This document shows, in pieces, positions 22,451 to 33,989 of a DNA stretch of 64,000 nucleotides (position 1 is the first letter of the stretch; each line of letters opens with the position of its first letter). The notes beneath the pieces were generated by a model that was not told the DNA's origin, did not search any database, and was given only the letters and a program-made list of their open reading frames with translations. The DNA is taken from NCBI GenBank assembly GCA_963281155.1, contig CAUJLY010000001.1, forward strand, positions 5,890,001 through 5,954,000, given 5' to 3'. Both the position numbers and the translations under genes were made by a program. This stretch comes from Rhabditophanes sp. KR3021 (taxonomy: Eukaryota; Nematoda; Chromadorea; Rhabditida; Alloionematidae).

Positions 22451-24691
22451 AAGAATGCAACATTTTCAAATCCGTCACTTGCCAAATTTTTATTAAAAAA
22501 TTGTTATTGCACTTTGTTAGTTGTCTCCTTTTATAACAATAAATAAAGCTCCATAAATTGTATTATTCCATCCAAATCGCTTTCTTAATATATCAAACTT
22601 TGGTTTGTCTTTGTAATGTAGCTGGAACATTCACAAATAATAGTCCTTTCTTACTCTAATTTATGAGGTGTAATAATGATCAGATTACAGTTATCTGTTT
22701 CCAGTGTAAAGCAACCATAACAATAATTGTTGCTTTCACACTGAATGAGTAATTTAACACGATCCTCAAAGATAAACTAATTACTATTAATGCCAGATTT
22801 GTAACCTTGTATTAGTAATTGAATAAACGTATCACTTAATTGGGGTGAAAAGGAAACAGCTGTCATTAACCTTGTCATCAAATCATACCTTTATATTCTT
22901 ATTGTTGCTTATAGTTCCTTCTTGTTATTACTCATTATTGTTTGTTTATTATTACCTACTGTATGTATTTAGTGGTTGACCTTAGGCTAATTAATACACC
23001 ACATAGTTAACAGGTTCATGTTAGCTGTGTTTAATTAATCTTTATTTGCTGAGGAACTTCCTGAACATGACTTGATGGCAGTTCGTGTTAATTAGTAAGG
23101 TGTCCAATTACTATATCGACAATAGATTAATAATAAATGTAACTGTCCAGATTAGTTTACGCTTACTCGTTATACTATCATACTATATATGATCTCATTG
23201 CAATAAATAGTGTTAATCCATTGTTAAGCTTATTAAAATTAAAAAATATGGTTCATCTGTTGCCAGACAAGGAACATATTTTAAATTTATGACAGACACA
23301 TTTTATTACAAACATTATAAGACTTATACCTAGCCCTGGTGCCTCTTTAAAGCCATTAATTATTTATAAATGTTATTATCTTATAAATTATCTTGTAATC
23401 AACTGTAAATATTTTGGAATTTAGTTAAAGAGCAACCATAATCGCTTTGGCGGTACTCGAAATTGCGCAACATCAAAGCAGTACCGCTCCTCGAGAGCCA
23501 TTCATTTTTTACATATCTTAGTGCTTCAAGCATCCATACATAATTTGATGCCGTAATCGGTATTTAAATTATTTAAGTATTATGATCATTAAATCAAATT
23601 ATAATCTCTTACATATTTTATTAGTGCTTATTGTGAGGGAAGGTTGTAATAAAAAGGCATTATGAATATTTATTACCTTCTTTGCATACTTGATATTTGC
23701 TTAATCTTGACACTTCATCAACAAATTAACACAATCCAAATAATATATTAGTCACTGCTCATCATCCTCATTAAGCTAATAAGGTATTATCAAGTTAATA
23801 TCAACTATGTATATGCAAACACAATATGTGGTAAGTATATATTTATGATATTCAGAACACATATTTATGATATTTACTTATCAATGTAGCGTGCCTTATT
23901 CGACCTCATTAATTACCTAAAACCAACAATGAGCAAGGAAAATAATTGACAGCAACATAGCTTGATAGAGGAGTTGTAAATTAGAGCAAGTATAAACACC
24001 TGCAGCTGCCTAATTACAAGTTAGTAGATGGTTTGTTAAGCAAACAAATAAAAAGGATCAGTAATAGGGACAACTCACGTACTTATCTTCTCTCACTTGG
24101 CTAAATGTATTAAGTTTATATAGAGGTTATTAAGTTTGGCAAGTATTATATGGAAATGGCAGGAAGAGTTAAGACTGTTCGGGATATTATTTATATATAG
24201 CTTACAGGAAGTAGCATTGCAACCATATAGTTGAATGGGTATATTCTTGATTTATTCACTTAAACTACTTCTTAATTTTGTGAACTGTCTCAGTAAGACC
24301 ACTTGTAATTGGGCATGAATGTTAGTTATATAAATTAAGAATTGTACTGAGTATTGTAATAAGTACCATGTGTATCCTGTCATATCCTGACAAAACAGCT
24401 GAATAGAAATGTGTTAGGTTAAGTTATTGTTAGTTAATAAATGCGTTTAATGATTGTGCTATTAATTGTAATATTAATTGAGTGTCCAGATAAAGAAGTT
24501 AAGTGAAGCTTGGATTAGCTAATTAATGTGTTTCGTATTGTTTTAATTAAAATAAGATTTAATTGAAAAATTAATTTACTTATCATATATAAGTAAATAT
24601 GATTATGAAAAATATATTAAACGATGCATATAATTTTTTTAATAAATGATGTTTATTAATATTCGTTTGAAGTGATAATGTTGTTGGGACA
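22451..24691. other. intergenic; contains one hairpin-forming GC island
   Basis: About 2.2 kb of AT-rich DNA. Apart from the 3' flank of the upstream gene and the hairpin at 23449-23488, nothing was recognised. Confidence 0.5.
23449..23488. other. hairpin-capable GC-rich island
   Basis: GGCGGTACT at 23449-23457 can pair with AGTACCGCT at 23480-23488 (nine pairs, one G-T). The 22-nt loop contains the palindrome TTGCGCAA. The segment stands out as GC-rich in very AT-rich surroundings. It is not a tRNA, U6 or spliced-leader sequence that I recognise; it could be a small structured RNA or a protein-binding site. Confidence 0.35.
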
Positions 24692-25549
24692 TCACTCAAA
24701 GAATGTATAATAAGGTGGGGTTGTGGCATTTGCAGAATCGTCAAAGCATAAAGTTAGATATTCAGGAACACCTAATCTGTTAAATGGTACCGGACGTTCT
24801 GCCACAATTATTTCGTTTTCGACCTTTCCAATTCTCAGATACAATGGATTGTTTTCATAAGCTTCAATGATAAGATGATATTCAAGAGTGATGTTTCCGC
24901 CAAAATGAATAGATGGCGTGTGAGGAGTCATTATCACAACTTTCCATACATTGCTAAAGAACCACGTAGTAAAAGATTTGCAAAAGACTTTCTCTATAAG
25001 GTTTTACTGACACGACACGTTCATTACCACTCAAGGAAATTTCAGTCTTTTGAAGATGACATTTAACTTTGTTGACCTCAAAAACAGGAAACTTTAGTGT
25101 CTTCAAAAGGCTTCATAAAGTGGAGAAAATTCAAAATGCTGACACACAAGGAAAGCAGATTAACTTTTTTCTTGATCTTGAATAATGTTCCAGATCTAGA
25201 CAAAATCTGAAGTTTACAATAAAAGACGATGTTACCACTTTCTTCTTCAAATGAAGGTGATCAGTGACTTGGTACTACAACAGTAAATAGAGTTTCATAC
25301 ATCCATATTTTGATTACTAAAGAAAATTTAGAATCAGTATTAAAATAGTTCGTAGAAATTAAACATTTCTTAGCAGATTCTTGATTGTTATTTTGATGAG
25401 CCCACGCATTCGATTCTCCATACAAAGATACTGGCAGTAATGATGTGCTCCTCCGTACAAGTAATAAAATACTTGAACAAGCCATTTATTTTTTGACCAG
25501 GATAAACGTTGTAACTGCCATTCTTGAACAAAACAATTCGAGGTCGCAT
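24692..25549 (-). pseudogene. arrestin-domain protein pseudogene
   Basis: Minus-strand pieces line up with an arrestin fold: MRPRIVLFKNGS.NVYPGQKINGLF (arrestin N start), ITASIF shifting frame into LYGESNAWAH (the GE.. W strand), VVVPSH then a TGA, SPSFEEESGNIVFYCKL (the LPpSfEg..GnI.Y strand), and later the C-domain piece IHFGGNITLEYHLIIEA ending at 24692. At least two frame shifts and several in-frame stops separate the pieces, so no full protein is possible. Intact family members (arrd genes) act as adaptors in receptor ubiquitination and endocytosis. Nematodes carry many arrd genes, so a dead paralogue is not surprising. Confidence 0.7.
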
Positions 25550-26496
25550 GGTGAAAAGAAAAATGCATGCATATGAATAATTACGGTTAATATATTGTAC
25601 AAAAATTTGAATATCAAAAATAAAAAGATTCACATATGATTATTATAAATGGTAAATTTGAAAATATACATTAAGCATTTTAAAATAGGACTATTACAAT
25701 TAATAACTTTTGAAGTAGAATTTATGCAATAACATGTAAAATTTTAAGTTATCTTACAATGGCATGCCAATTACATTCCAATCATAAAGGCACATGCGAA
25801 GACTAATAATTAGTTAATTTTGAGCCTCAGCATATTTAATGTTGATACTCTTTTCAATATCATTCTCTTCGTCAACTATGATTTCATCAATGTTGATACA
25901 TGGACGAATTAAACAGTAATATTGAAATGAGAATTAAATACATGAAAGAATGTATGATTTTTTAAAAAGAATTGTCTTTTTATATTGAACGTTTCCCATG
26001 AAATTTTATTTGTTTAAGTCAAAAATGTATTTAGTTAAGCGAAGTTCATATTTACATTAACCGAAGTTGAAAATTTTGTGCAAATCATGTTTAAGCAGGT
26101 GGTTTAATGTTTCATAAATTGGCATCATACCGATATGTGTGTCAATTTTATCAAATAAAGTATTGAAAGAAGACATTTCATCATTTTTAATTTACGTCAA
26201 ATAAAGCTCAAGAACCACATTTATTTGTTGAATGGAATATATGTATTGTTTTTTTATCATTCTTGAGAGATACTTTTATTTGATATTTTGTGTGGAAAGG
26301 ACAAAATATTTAGGTGGATTGGTAAATGACGCATTCTTATCCGGATTTTGAGTTAAATTAAAAGAGTACAGGAACTGATGATAGCAATAAATACTAACTA
26401 TAATCCTTTAAATTGTCGAGCCTATTCTTTTAATAACAAAAATGTGTATATAAAGTAGTATATGTATTTATTAACTATTATTTATATTCCTCAATT
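25550..26496. other. intergenic, nothing recognised
   Basis: AT-rich DNA between the divergent arrestin pseudogene and 7TM gene. No feature seen. Confidence 0.5.
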
Positions 26497-27472
26497 ATGA
26501 ACGTTTCGGAAATTATAAATTATGAATGGGCGCCATTAAATCCAATGTTTCTCGAGGCTTCACTTCAGATTCAGATAATGCTGCCATTTTGTCTACTACC
26601 CAATTTTTATCTCTTATATATAGCCATTTTTAATGAAAAAATCAAGGAAAGATGTTGGCTAAGAAATTCAATGATTTACTTTCCCATTCTTATTTTAATT
26701 ACTGGATTCGTAACTATTTATATTCAAATATTATATTTGTCAACCTACTACTCAAATAGCTTGATGAATGTAAAACTGTGTTCTGGATTAAGAACATTCC
26801 AAGCATTTCTAAGAGCTTTGATTGCAACATCGCCTTTCATTCTGAGTTTGCTAAAATATATGAGAATTTTTCATAAATTTCAATTTGATACAGTTGTAGC
26901 TATTTTACTAATGTTCTTTTTGAATGGAATCACATTTATTACTGTTATTTTAAACTTGCTCAGTAATGAGGTTAGCGTCACTTATTTGCCTGATGAAGTT
27001 TGCACTTATTTACGGTTTTTCAAGAGCAATCCTTTCTTGACTTCTATAGAAGTTCTAGCATTCTCGGCTCCAATCGTATGTCCTGTACTTGGGATAATAA
27101 TAAATGTTGTTTTTTTGTACAAGCTTAAAAAGCAAACATGTCCGGCCGCCAGCGCAAATACGTCAAATATTAATCGCAGTGTTGCTATTAATCTTATATG
27201 CAATGCTGTTGAACCGTTCCTAGCGCAATTTCCCAGTACTGCGTATTTTTTACTTACCGAACAGAGTGGGTATATCATAAATATTATTTATTACATTACT
27301 ATTTATAGACACCAAAAGTTCATTTGTTGTGTGGAGATTAATTGACTGTCTGACTTGCTTTAGCTATGCCTTTAGTTCAGTTGCTTCAATTATATTAATC
27401 AAGGATATCCGGGATGTTTATAATACACATAAGAGATACGTTATTGCTTCATTATCCAAAATATTTGGTTAA
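26497..27472 (+). CDS. 7TM chemoreceptor-type GPCR
   Basis: Exon 1 (26497-27265) and exon 2 (27309-27472) join in phase 1 over a 43-bp intron with donor GTGGGT. Reading straight through would hit a stop and lose the last helix. The spliced product is 310 residues with seven hydrophobic segments: an N-terminal N-glycosylation site (NVS), a third-segment end with KYMRIF, a Pro-rich fifth segment (APIVCPVLGIIINVVFLYKLKK), and a seventh segment and tail ending LIKDIRDVY. It looks like a nematode-specific receptor, family not assigned. The frame is intact and it lies within the 16-kb interval proposed to be inverted. Confidence 0.75.
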
Positions 27473-27980
27473 AAAATACTTTATGCAAATTACAAATTAT
27501 CACACTAAATATCTATTTAGAAAAGTTTAGAAGATGAATAAACTACAAATGGAAATTGTTGAAATTAATAATATGCGAGACATTCATTTTATAATTATAA
27601 CGATTATATCTTTAATTTGATTAATTATTTCGATGGAATAAACCATTAAAGTAATTAATTATATAGAAAATAGCTGTACTTGTAGTTAGGATACAATTTA
27701 TGTATTCAAGAAACAGTACTTACTATGACTTTTCCACAAAGTATCTTTTTCCAATATCCTTCGTTAATTACAGCTAATTATTTTTTGTAAATGCTTTGTT
27801 ATTAAAATAAGAGACTGTAAAAAATAACACCGCCAAATATTTTACTTCATAGGTAATATTCAAATGATTTAAATTTATTAATTATAAAGCAATTCAGTTG
27901 TTTATTTAATTAATTTGGAAAAGATTAATTAATATGTATCGTTTATTAATTGTAGAGGTATGTTACGTTACGTCAGCTGA
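27473..27980. other. 3' flanks of two converging genes
   Basis: AT-rich sequence between converging genes. No further feature recognised. Confidence 0.5.
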
Positions 27981-28421
27981 TTAAGCACATAACTTACACG
28001 TCAAAGCGCAATTTTCTTTCATGAGTGCGGCATAAATAATGTTTGCACAATAGCCTTTAGAGGACATACTAACACAATTGGTTGCTTTGTTTAGACAAGC
28101 TGATTTTAGAGATATAATCGGATCTGGATTACCGACTACTGGAGCTTTTTCGCATTTTCCCAAATCCTTATTACACGTTTCATCTAATTCGCAAAATTTG
28201 AGATCTTCTTCAATCATGCAAAGTTCTGGTTCTTTAGGGGGGATGTCAGGTTTGCAGACGCCACATGTTTTCATACAGTTTGCATCTAATAGAGCTTTGT
28301 ATGCTGGAAGATTACATTGACCAGCTAAAGTATTGCAGTTTGTCGCGATGTCAACGCATTTTGCTTGACAGCTTACAGCTACAGAGGTGATGAACAAAAT
28401 AGTAATTGTAGTAAATTGCAT
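27981..28421 (-). CDS. secreted protein with two ShK domains
   Basis: Intronless, 146 residues. The signal peptide (MQFTTITILFITSVAVSCQA) is followed by a six-cysteine ShK domain at about residues 21-56, a middle region with four cysteines, and a second six-cysteine ShK domain at about 107-145 ending CKLCA. ShK domains are small disulphide-rich modules widespread in secreted nematode proteins, where they occur on enzymes and as stand-alone tandem modules; the family name comes from a sea-anemone channel blocker, but nothing here shows toxic function. The start is the ATG at 28421, which begins the signal peptide; the frame is open further upstream but a TATA box at 28463-28470 argues against that. 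Confidence 0.85.
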   Translation of the reverse strand: MQFTTITILFITSVAVSCQAKCVDIATNCNTLAGQCNLPAYKALLDANCMKTCGVCKPDIPPKEPELCMIEEDLKFCELDETCNKDLGKCEKAPVVGNPDPIISLKSACLNKATNCVSMSSKGYCANIIYAALMKENCALTCKLCA

Positions 28422-28462
28422 GACTAGGAATTGTTTGGTTGAATAACAGTTAAAATCTACTT

Positions 28463-28470
28463 CTTTTATA
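28463..28470 (-). promoter_or_regulatory. TATA box of the ShK gene
   Basis: Minus strand TATAAAAG, 41 bp before the ATG at 28421. Same sequence and spacing as at 4888-4895. Confidence 0.6.
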
Positions 28471-28795
28471 GAATTTTTGCCATCCCACACACATTTGATC
28501 AGCCCAAAGTTTATTTCTTTTTATTTAATTTTGCAAAAAATAGCACAATTTTAAATATGTTAATATCAATTTGGTGGACTTCCTTCTTGTGTTGTTTAAT
28601 CAGTGGTTCGAAATTTAAACGGTTTTCGAAATTACCAAAGATTAAAATAATAAAAGTGTTATATTTAAATAACTGAAATAACAAAGATTAAATCTCACAC
28701 CAAATTGCTATTAACACGTATATTGTTGGCTGGATTTGGCACAATATTAGCCTCGTAGTTCTCTTGTCCGAAATGAATACACACAGACTTTGGTA
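28471..28795. other. intergenic, nothing recognised
   Basis: AT-rich DNA upstream of the ShK gene. No feature seen. Confidence 0.45.
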
Positions 28796-29099
28796 GAAGG
28801 TCCAAATATATTTTATCAAGTTAGTCAAATTGGCCACTTTCTATTATTGCAATTAGTTGTAATAGTATTAAAATTATATCATATGAAACATTGGAGTACA
28901 TTAATTAAATATTCATATCTATCTCCATCTTATATCCGTATACGGGAATCATTGCAGTTACCTTTAATCCAATAATAGCTGCTGATTGTCTAAGACCTAT
29001 CACACAAATAACTACGAAACCATCGCATTTTTGTGTTGTTGAAAATGATTGCGTAACAACTAAAGCAACAATTTTACATTCTATGATTTGGTATGATGC
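28796..29099 (+). pseudogene. fragment of a 7TM receptor ending at the duplication breakpoint
   Basis: Two + strand frames carry membrane-like segments: GHFLLLQLVVIVLKLY in one, then in another a segment reading YPYTGIIAVTFNPIIAADCLRPI, like the seventh helix and tail of Str-superfamily receptors. No start and a frame change between them. The second frame runs into the breakpoint at 29100. It is a weak call resting on hydrophobicity and the NPII motif. Confidence 0.3.
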
Positions 29100-29494
29100 T
29101 CTTCTTGGCTGGTAGTTGTTTGATTACTTTGATAAGCTTGGGATTGTCCTTGAAAGTACTGTCTTTCCCTTTTATTATGTTTTGTATAGATTGAATAAGA
29201 AGCATCAAATTAAGGTAAGCCATTGACATGCTAGTTGTTATGATTGAGGGTTTTAGGAAAATATAAGACTAATAAGAAAATGACTTCATCAAATAGGGTG
29301 GATGATTCTATCTCAAATTTTGCCAATTGAACTTATCCTGCCGATCGGCTTTTTGGGTACATCACATATCAACTGCCTTACTTGAATAATGTTACGATGT
29401 GAGATGGTTTGTCTCGGCATATGCAATCTATAAATTCGGAGAGGACATGCCACAAATTAAACACATCTTGAAAGAACAAAAGTCAAATAATTGA
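29100..29494 (+). pseudogene. 3' remnant of the Sre-like receptor pseudogene
   Basis: Matches the 3' half of 12642-13455. It starts abruptly at 29100 and carries an extra one-base deletion compared with copy 1 (GTAGTTG-TTTGATT). It includes the donor and acceptor around ENIRLIRK and the C-terminal tail, ending at a TGA at 29492-29494. Confidence 0.6.
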
Positions 29495-29558
29495 TCGTAA
29501 CAAATGAATGTTTTGGGATTGTCGTAATTGAGTTGATAATGATTTTGTGTTATACATA

Positions 29559-29631
29559 GGATCTGTGGCGCAATGGATAACGCGTCGGTCTACGGAACCG
29601 AAGATTGTAGGTTCGAATCCTGCCAGATTCG
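29559..29631 (+). tRNA. tRNA-Arg (anticodon ACG), copy 2
   Basis: Identical 73-nt cloverleaf to 12505-12577 with anticodon ACG, intact acceptor, D, anticodon and T arms. Confidence 0.93.
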
Positions 29632-29887
29632 TAAATTTTTTGTCTTCAAATGCCATACAAAGGCTAATGACATAGTTATTACTTTTGCAATTTGAATCAA
29701 ATGTTGTATTTGAATTATTTAAATTTTGGATTGATTTGGAGGAATTGGTAGAACGTGTCGCGCACTTTGTCCAAAGACTATTGAATTGGAATAAAATACA
29801 CGATTTGGAGCCAAGAACTTTATTAAATTAAATAAATAGAACAAAGAAAAATAGAAATAGATCTTATGAAATAGAAGTATAATTTTA

Positions 29888-30280
29888 TTACATAGAAGCT
29901 TGGCTAGAGGCACCAGTTTTCTTGGCGACTAACTCAGAGGCCATTTTGGGGAGGACTCCTCCTTGGGCGATAGTGACTCCGGTGAAAAGCTTGTTAAGTT
30001 CTTCATCGTTTCTGACGGCCAATTGAAGATGCCTTGGGTTGATTCTTGATTTCTTGCTGTCCCTGGCAGCATTTCCAGCTAATTCGAGGATTTCGGCAGT
30101 AAGGTACTCGAGGACGGCTGCAAGGTAAACTGGAGCTCCGGCGCCAACTCTATCCGAGTAGTTCCCCTTGCGGAGGAGACGATGGAGACGGCCAACTGGG
30201 AATTGGAGTCCTGCGCGACTAGATCTTGAGATAGCTTTGGCATCCTTAACCTTAGACTTTCCAGAAGTGCGTCCAGACAT
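29888..30280 (-). CDS. histone H2A, copy 2
   Basis: Same 130-residue H2A as copy 1, with no amino-acid difference. The first visible change upstream is in the 5' leader (an Arg/Lys codon difference in the non-coding extension of the frame). The stop codon again overlaps an AATAAA. The ATG is at 30280. Divergent from H2B copy 2. Identity at protein level alongside differences in the neighbouring H4 pseudogene copies suggests that both H2A copies are still under constraint, or that they are recently homogenised. Confidence 0.95.
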   Translation of the reverse strand: MSGRTSGKSKVKDAKAISRSSRAGLQFPVGRLHRLLRKGNYSDRVGAGAPVYLAAVLEYLTAEILELAGNAARDSKKSRINPRHLQLAVRNDEELNKLFTGVTIAQGGVLPKMASELVAKKTGASSQASM

Positions 30281-30531
30281 TATTCTTAGATTATTTGGTT
30301 TACGTAACGTATAGTTGAGGTCTAACAAGACACTATGACTGAATCAAATAAAGGATATTGGTTATATACTTTTGGTTGACGGTGTACCCTCCCTGGCCAT
30401 TATCGATTTTTGTGGGAAAATAGAAATACACCCCCACTAGTTAGTTGACCGGCAAGAAATAGTATATAAGCGACTGATTTAAAAACGGTGACATTACTTT
30501 TAATTAGGTACTTTTGCGACACTATTTGAAC
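30281..30531. promoter_or_regulatory. bidirectional H2A/H2B promoter, copy 2
   Basis: Mirror of 11605-11855 with the same outward-facing TATA boxes and CCAAT; only scattered single-base differences are visible. Confidence 0.7.
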
Positions 30532-30897
30532 ATGGCTTCTTCACCACCACCCAAGACAAAGAAAAGCGCCAAGCCAGTGCGTGCCGTGGGAGACAAAAAA
30601 CTAAGAAAGAAGACCAGAAAGGAGTCTTACGCCACATACATCTACCGTGTATTGAAGCAAGTTCATCCGGACACTGGAGTCTCTTCCAAAGCCATGTCTA
30701 TCATGAACTCGTTTGTCAACGACGTTTTTGAGAGAATTGCCGGAGAAGCTTCCAAACTCGCTCAGTACAACAAGAAGTCCACCATCTCGTCCAGAGAAAT
30801 TCAAACCGCCGTTCGTCTTGTTCTTCCAGGAGAACTATCTAAGCATGCTGTATCTGAAGGCACCAAGGCCGTCACCAAGTACACCAGCTCTAAGTAA
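30532..30897 (+). CDS. histone H2B, copy 2
   Basis: Intact intronless 121-residue H2B, identical in protein sequence to copy 1. It begins MASSPPPK at 30532 and ends KYTSSK. The 3' flank has AATAAA at about 30943-30948 and no histone-type stem-loop. It is expressed, if at all, from the shared promoter with H2A copy 2. Confidence 0.95.
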   Translation: MASSPPPKTKKSAKPVRAVGDKKLRKKTRKESYATYIYRVLKQVHPDTGVSSKAMSIMNSFVNDVFERIAGEASKLAQYNKKSTISSREIQTAVRLVLPGELSKHAVSEGTKAVTKYTSSK

Positions 30898-31002
30898 ATT
30901 TATTATATTTTGTGCAATCTTATTTTTATTATGATTCTATTTTAATAAATTATTATACTTCTATCTTCTGTTTATTAATATTTTTAAATGTGTCAACTCA
31001 AA

Positions 31003-31078
31003 TAATCTCTTTAATTGCGGTAAATAATCTCTTTAATTGCAGTAAATAATCTCTTTAATTGCGATAAGTAATCTTTTA
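31003..31078 (-). repeat. 22-bp tandem repeat, three units
   Basis: Counterpart of 11019-11136, with three units rather than five. The two-unit difference explains nearly all of the 46-bp length difference between the copies. Confidence 0.88.
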
Positions 31079-31156
31079 ACTATGCCAAATAATATGTTTA
31101 GGATATAATATAGCTTGCGCGCATACATTTTGGGAGAAAATTGTGATCTGCTTTGA

Positions 31157-31614
31157 TTATATGCGACTTTGTAAAGTAAAAGACACAAGATTATGTGAAA
31201 TAAATTTATTACAAACTAAAAGGAATACAGTTATTAAAATAAAGGCAGGAATGTGTGAGGAAAAATGAACCCCGAATCCATAAATAGTCCTGCCCTGTCT
31301 CTTGAGGGCGTAAACTACATCCATGGCAGTAACAGTCTTCCTTTTGGCGTGTTCACAGTAGGTGATAGAGTCACAAACAACATCTTCCAACAAGGTTTTG
31401 AAGACTCCGCGAGTTTCTTCGTAAACGAGGCCGGAGATTGTTGTGACTCCTCCACGGCGGGCCAAACGTCTGATGGCTGGCTTCGTGATTCCTTGGATGT
31501 TGTCAGAAGGACTTTGCGATGACGCTTGGCACCTCCTTTACCCTATCCTTTTCCCCCTATAATTGAATTAATTAACAAATAGGCATTTAAGATGTATCTA
31601 CCTTTGCCAGACAT
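31157..31614 (-). pseudogene. histone H4 pseudogene, copy 2
   Basis: Exon 1 at 31614-31602, exon 2 from 31556. It shares with copy 1 the TAG in the tail and the lost natural stop. It adds a one-base deletion (CTTCTGAC here, CTTCGTGAC in copy 1) that shifts the frame early in the core. The rest still reads as H4 but with further replacements against copy 1 (for example VLKTF to VFKTL, VVRDSV to VVCDSI). It is clearly dead and diverging faster than the adjacent H2A and H2B. Confidence 0.88.
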
Positions 31615-31683
31615 TACTTACTAAATTAAACACAGTCTATCAAACTTGAGGTTGACCGAATGACGAGTCTCGGAAAATGAGGT

Positions 31684-31691
31684 CTTTTATA
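31684..31691 (-). promoter_or_regulatory. TATA box of the H4 pseudogene, copy 2
   Basis: Minus strand TATAAAAG, 69 bp before the ATG at 31614. Same as copy 1. Confidence 0.5.
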
Positions 31692-31820
31692 CTGTTTCCA
31701 TGCCTGTTGCATAGATTGAGGCGGGTTAAAGCATTGCTCCAATCATTCTCACGACCTAAATTAGGAGTAAGGATGTAAATAGATAGAGAGCGCATTTATT
31801 TACATCTAAACATTTGAAAT

Positions 31821-32225
31821 ATGACCAGAATGAAAGCAACACCTACTAAATCAGTATGCACACTAGAATTGCTAGCAAGGCTGCATTTCCACAAGAGCTT
31901 ATAAAAATGCCTTCGATATTGGATGGCTCAAGGAAACCAGAAAATGCCGCCAGGAGCTGTTGTCATGCAACATCATAAAATACCAAAAGACAACTGGATT
32001 ATTAATCCGAAAGCCCTCTTTCAACGGCTAATTTGCAAACTCGCTAAGATTTATAAAGCTAATCTGCGTTTTCCGTATACAACTATTTTGGCACTCCAGG
32101 GAGCTGTAGAGGCTTATCTCGTCGGTTTATTCGGAGATACCAACCTTTGTGCTAACCATGGAAACCGTGTAACAATTGTGGTTAAAGATATTCAATTAGC
32201 ACGAAGAACTTGCAGAAAACGCTGA
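31821..32225 (+). pseudogene. histone H3 pseudogene, full length
   Basis: ATG at 31821 opens a degenerate H3 tail (MTRMKATPTKS). A shifted frame then carries RIASKAA and GSRKP echoes. From about 31942 one long frame carries the core: [23 protein letters not shown], then [17 protein letters not shown] and [14 protein letters not shown], ending at 32225. Many replacements (FEDTN to FGDTN, IMPKD to IVVKD) and at least two frame changes show it is not a working H3 or centromeric H3. The breakpoint 32066 falls inside it, and the part beyond is single copy, so this is the original location of this end of the block. Confidence 0.82.
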
Positions 32226-32352
32226 TAGTTAAACATCATCAATTTGTTAAATTAGACATAATAATAACTTACATTGTATATTGTTGATTACTAATAAAAT
32301 AATTGTTAACCCACTTTATTTAATTAATTTATTAATTGTACAAATGATATTG

Positions 32353-33989
32353 TTATTCATTCTTCTTGGTATTACTTTTAAGTGATTTAAAGCTTTTAGT
32401 TTTTTTAAAGAAAAGAATGCCTGCGCAAGAAACCAATAATGAGATTGCAAAATAGATATCATAATTATTCTTAGGTTTAGTCAAATTTAGTATTGGTATC
32501 GTTCCGAATTTAAGGGTATATTCTATGTATTTGATGAACAATTTCGTTGAATTAAAAGGCTTTCCCAATAGCAACTTCTTTGTCTTCAATGCTCTTTTTT
32601 TATACAGATGAATATTATCAATTATTTCTCCAATAGCCGCTATAAACTTGTCAAAATCACTTAAATCATATTTTGAGAAGATTTTTCCACCAATCTTTTT
32701 TAAAATTCCAGCGTTTCTATGCTGGTCTCCTGGAACGAAATGATACAGATATTTAATAAACAAACTTACCAAACAAAGGAATGACTATAACAGGAATACC
32801 ACTATAAGCTGATTCTTGTAATGAACCTAATCCACCATGTGAAACAAACAAACTCAGTCTGGGATCATTTAGTAGATCATTTTGAGGTACTTTATTAAAT
32901 TTGTACAAATTATCCAACTCATCCCCCAATCCATCTTCCACTTCGTACTTCCATATAAACGAGACGTAAGGCATAGCTTTCACAGCTTTTAAAATATTAT
33001 TCTTGTATTCTAAAGGCATTTTTGAAGATTTTGCTACTGTCCCAAACGAAATAAGTACGTTCCATTTACGCTTATTCAGCAAGTCATCCCACTCATCATC
33101 TTTAAGTTCTTTAAATTTTTCCATTGTAAAGCCTCCTAATTCAATTACTTTTCCGGTAATAGTGTGAGCATAGTCTAAAAGTGGCTCCCCGTTTGTTATA
33201 TAATAGGCCATATCTTCAATTCGTTTAGAAAAATCAACATGTTTATCACCATCTCTTGCCTTAAATATAGCTTCTTCATAGTGCATATTGATGTCAACTA
33301 ATCTGTTAGAAATAAATGAAGAATAATAATTGATAAAACGATCCATCATAGAATGACCTCCACTTGAAAAATAAGCTCCATTGTCGGGCGTACTAGATAT
33401 TTGCAAACCACCCATATTCAAATAGTCAAAATATGGGGATTGAAACAAACCCGAGCTAACTACTATATGATTAGGAATTTCCCAGGAATTACTCAAACCA
33501 TAGCCACAAGAATCAAAGCCATCAAATAACATCAAGTCAAACTTTTGATCTGTAATATAAGAATGTAATGTTTGGTCGTTGGCAACTATTTCACATTGTT
33601 TGACCATTGTATTAGTTAAATATTTGATCATAAAATAGCCGGCAATTGGGTTCTTCATATTATACGTCCACATAAACGTTTCAAAGTCATTTTTTCTATT
33701 TAAATCTAACCCTTTGAAGGCATTATTTAGGGGCAATCTAATTTCGTGAGCAAGGGTTTTTGTTTGGTTTACGCATTCACTATCGATCGGTATGATTAAG
33801 ACGGTCTAAGGTTGTTGTTAATAATAAATGAAAAAAACTTACCACATTGTACCCTGCTAAGTGTAGAATATTGCCGACTCTTGCCATAAACGAATCATGA
33901 GAAGCACCTACCTGTGGCACATAAACTAATATCTTTTTTGATAGTACAATAGAAACCACACTGAATAAAATCAAACAAATAAGTCGCAT
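32353..33989 (-). CDS. UDP-glucuronosyltransferase (UGT)
   Basis: Three exons, 33989-33843, 33805-32770 and 32729-32353 (introns of 37 and 40 bp), give 519 residues, a normal UGT length. A signal peptide (RLICLILFSVVSIVLS) leads into the aglycone-binding half. The donor-sugar half contains the signature NDPRLSLFVSHGGLGSLQE ... GIPVIVIPLFGDQ.RNA. A C-terminal membrane anchor precedes a short Lys-rich tail ending KKNE, a KKXX-type ER-retention signal. UGTs transfer glucuronic acid or glucose from UDP-sugar to lipophilic compounds in the ER lumen for detoxification. The start is the first ATG (33989); the codon further upstream is GTG. Begins about 130 bp beyond the H3 pseudogene, converging with it. 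Confidence 0.92.

Larger units (their letters stand above)
29100..32066 (-). repeat. inverted duplication, copy 2 (histone/tRNA block)
   Basis: Reverse-complement copy of 10025-13037. Gene order is mirrored: receptor pseudogene 3' part, tRNA-Arg, H2A, H2B, H4 pseudogene, H3 pseudogene. Its outer end continues smoothly through the rest of H3 to 32225, while its inner end cuts the receptor pseudogene. Confidence 0.93.

Noticed and set aside
23449..23488. tRNA, U6 snRNA or spliced-leader RNA at the GC island
   Set aside because: No cloverleaf, no U6 core sequence and no leader-like 5' end with a donor site; left as an unassigned hairpin.
31821..32225. H3-like frame as a centromeric H3 (CENP-A)
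   Set aside because: The tail and core are in different frames, and the loop and helix changes look like decay, not the longer loop 1 of CENP-A.
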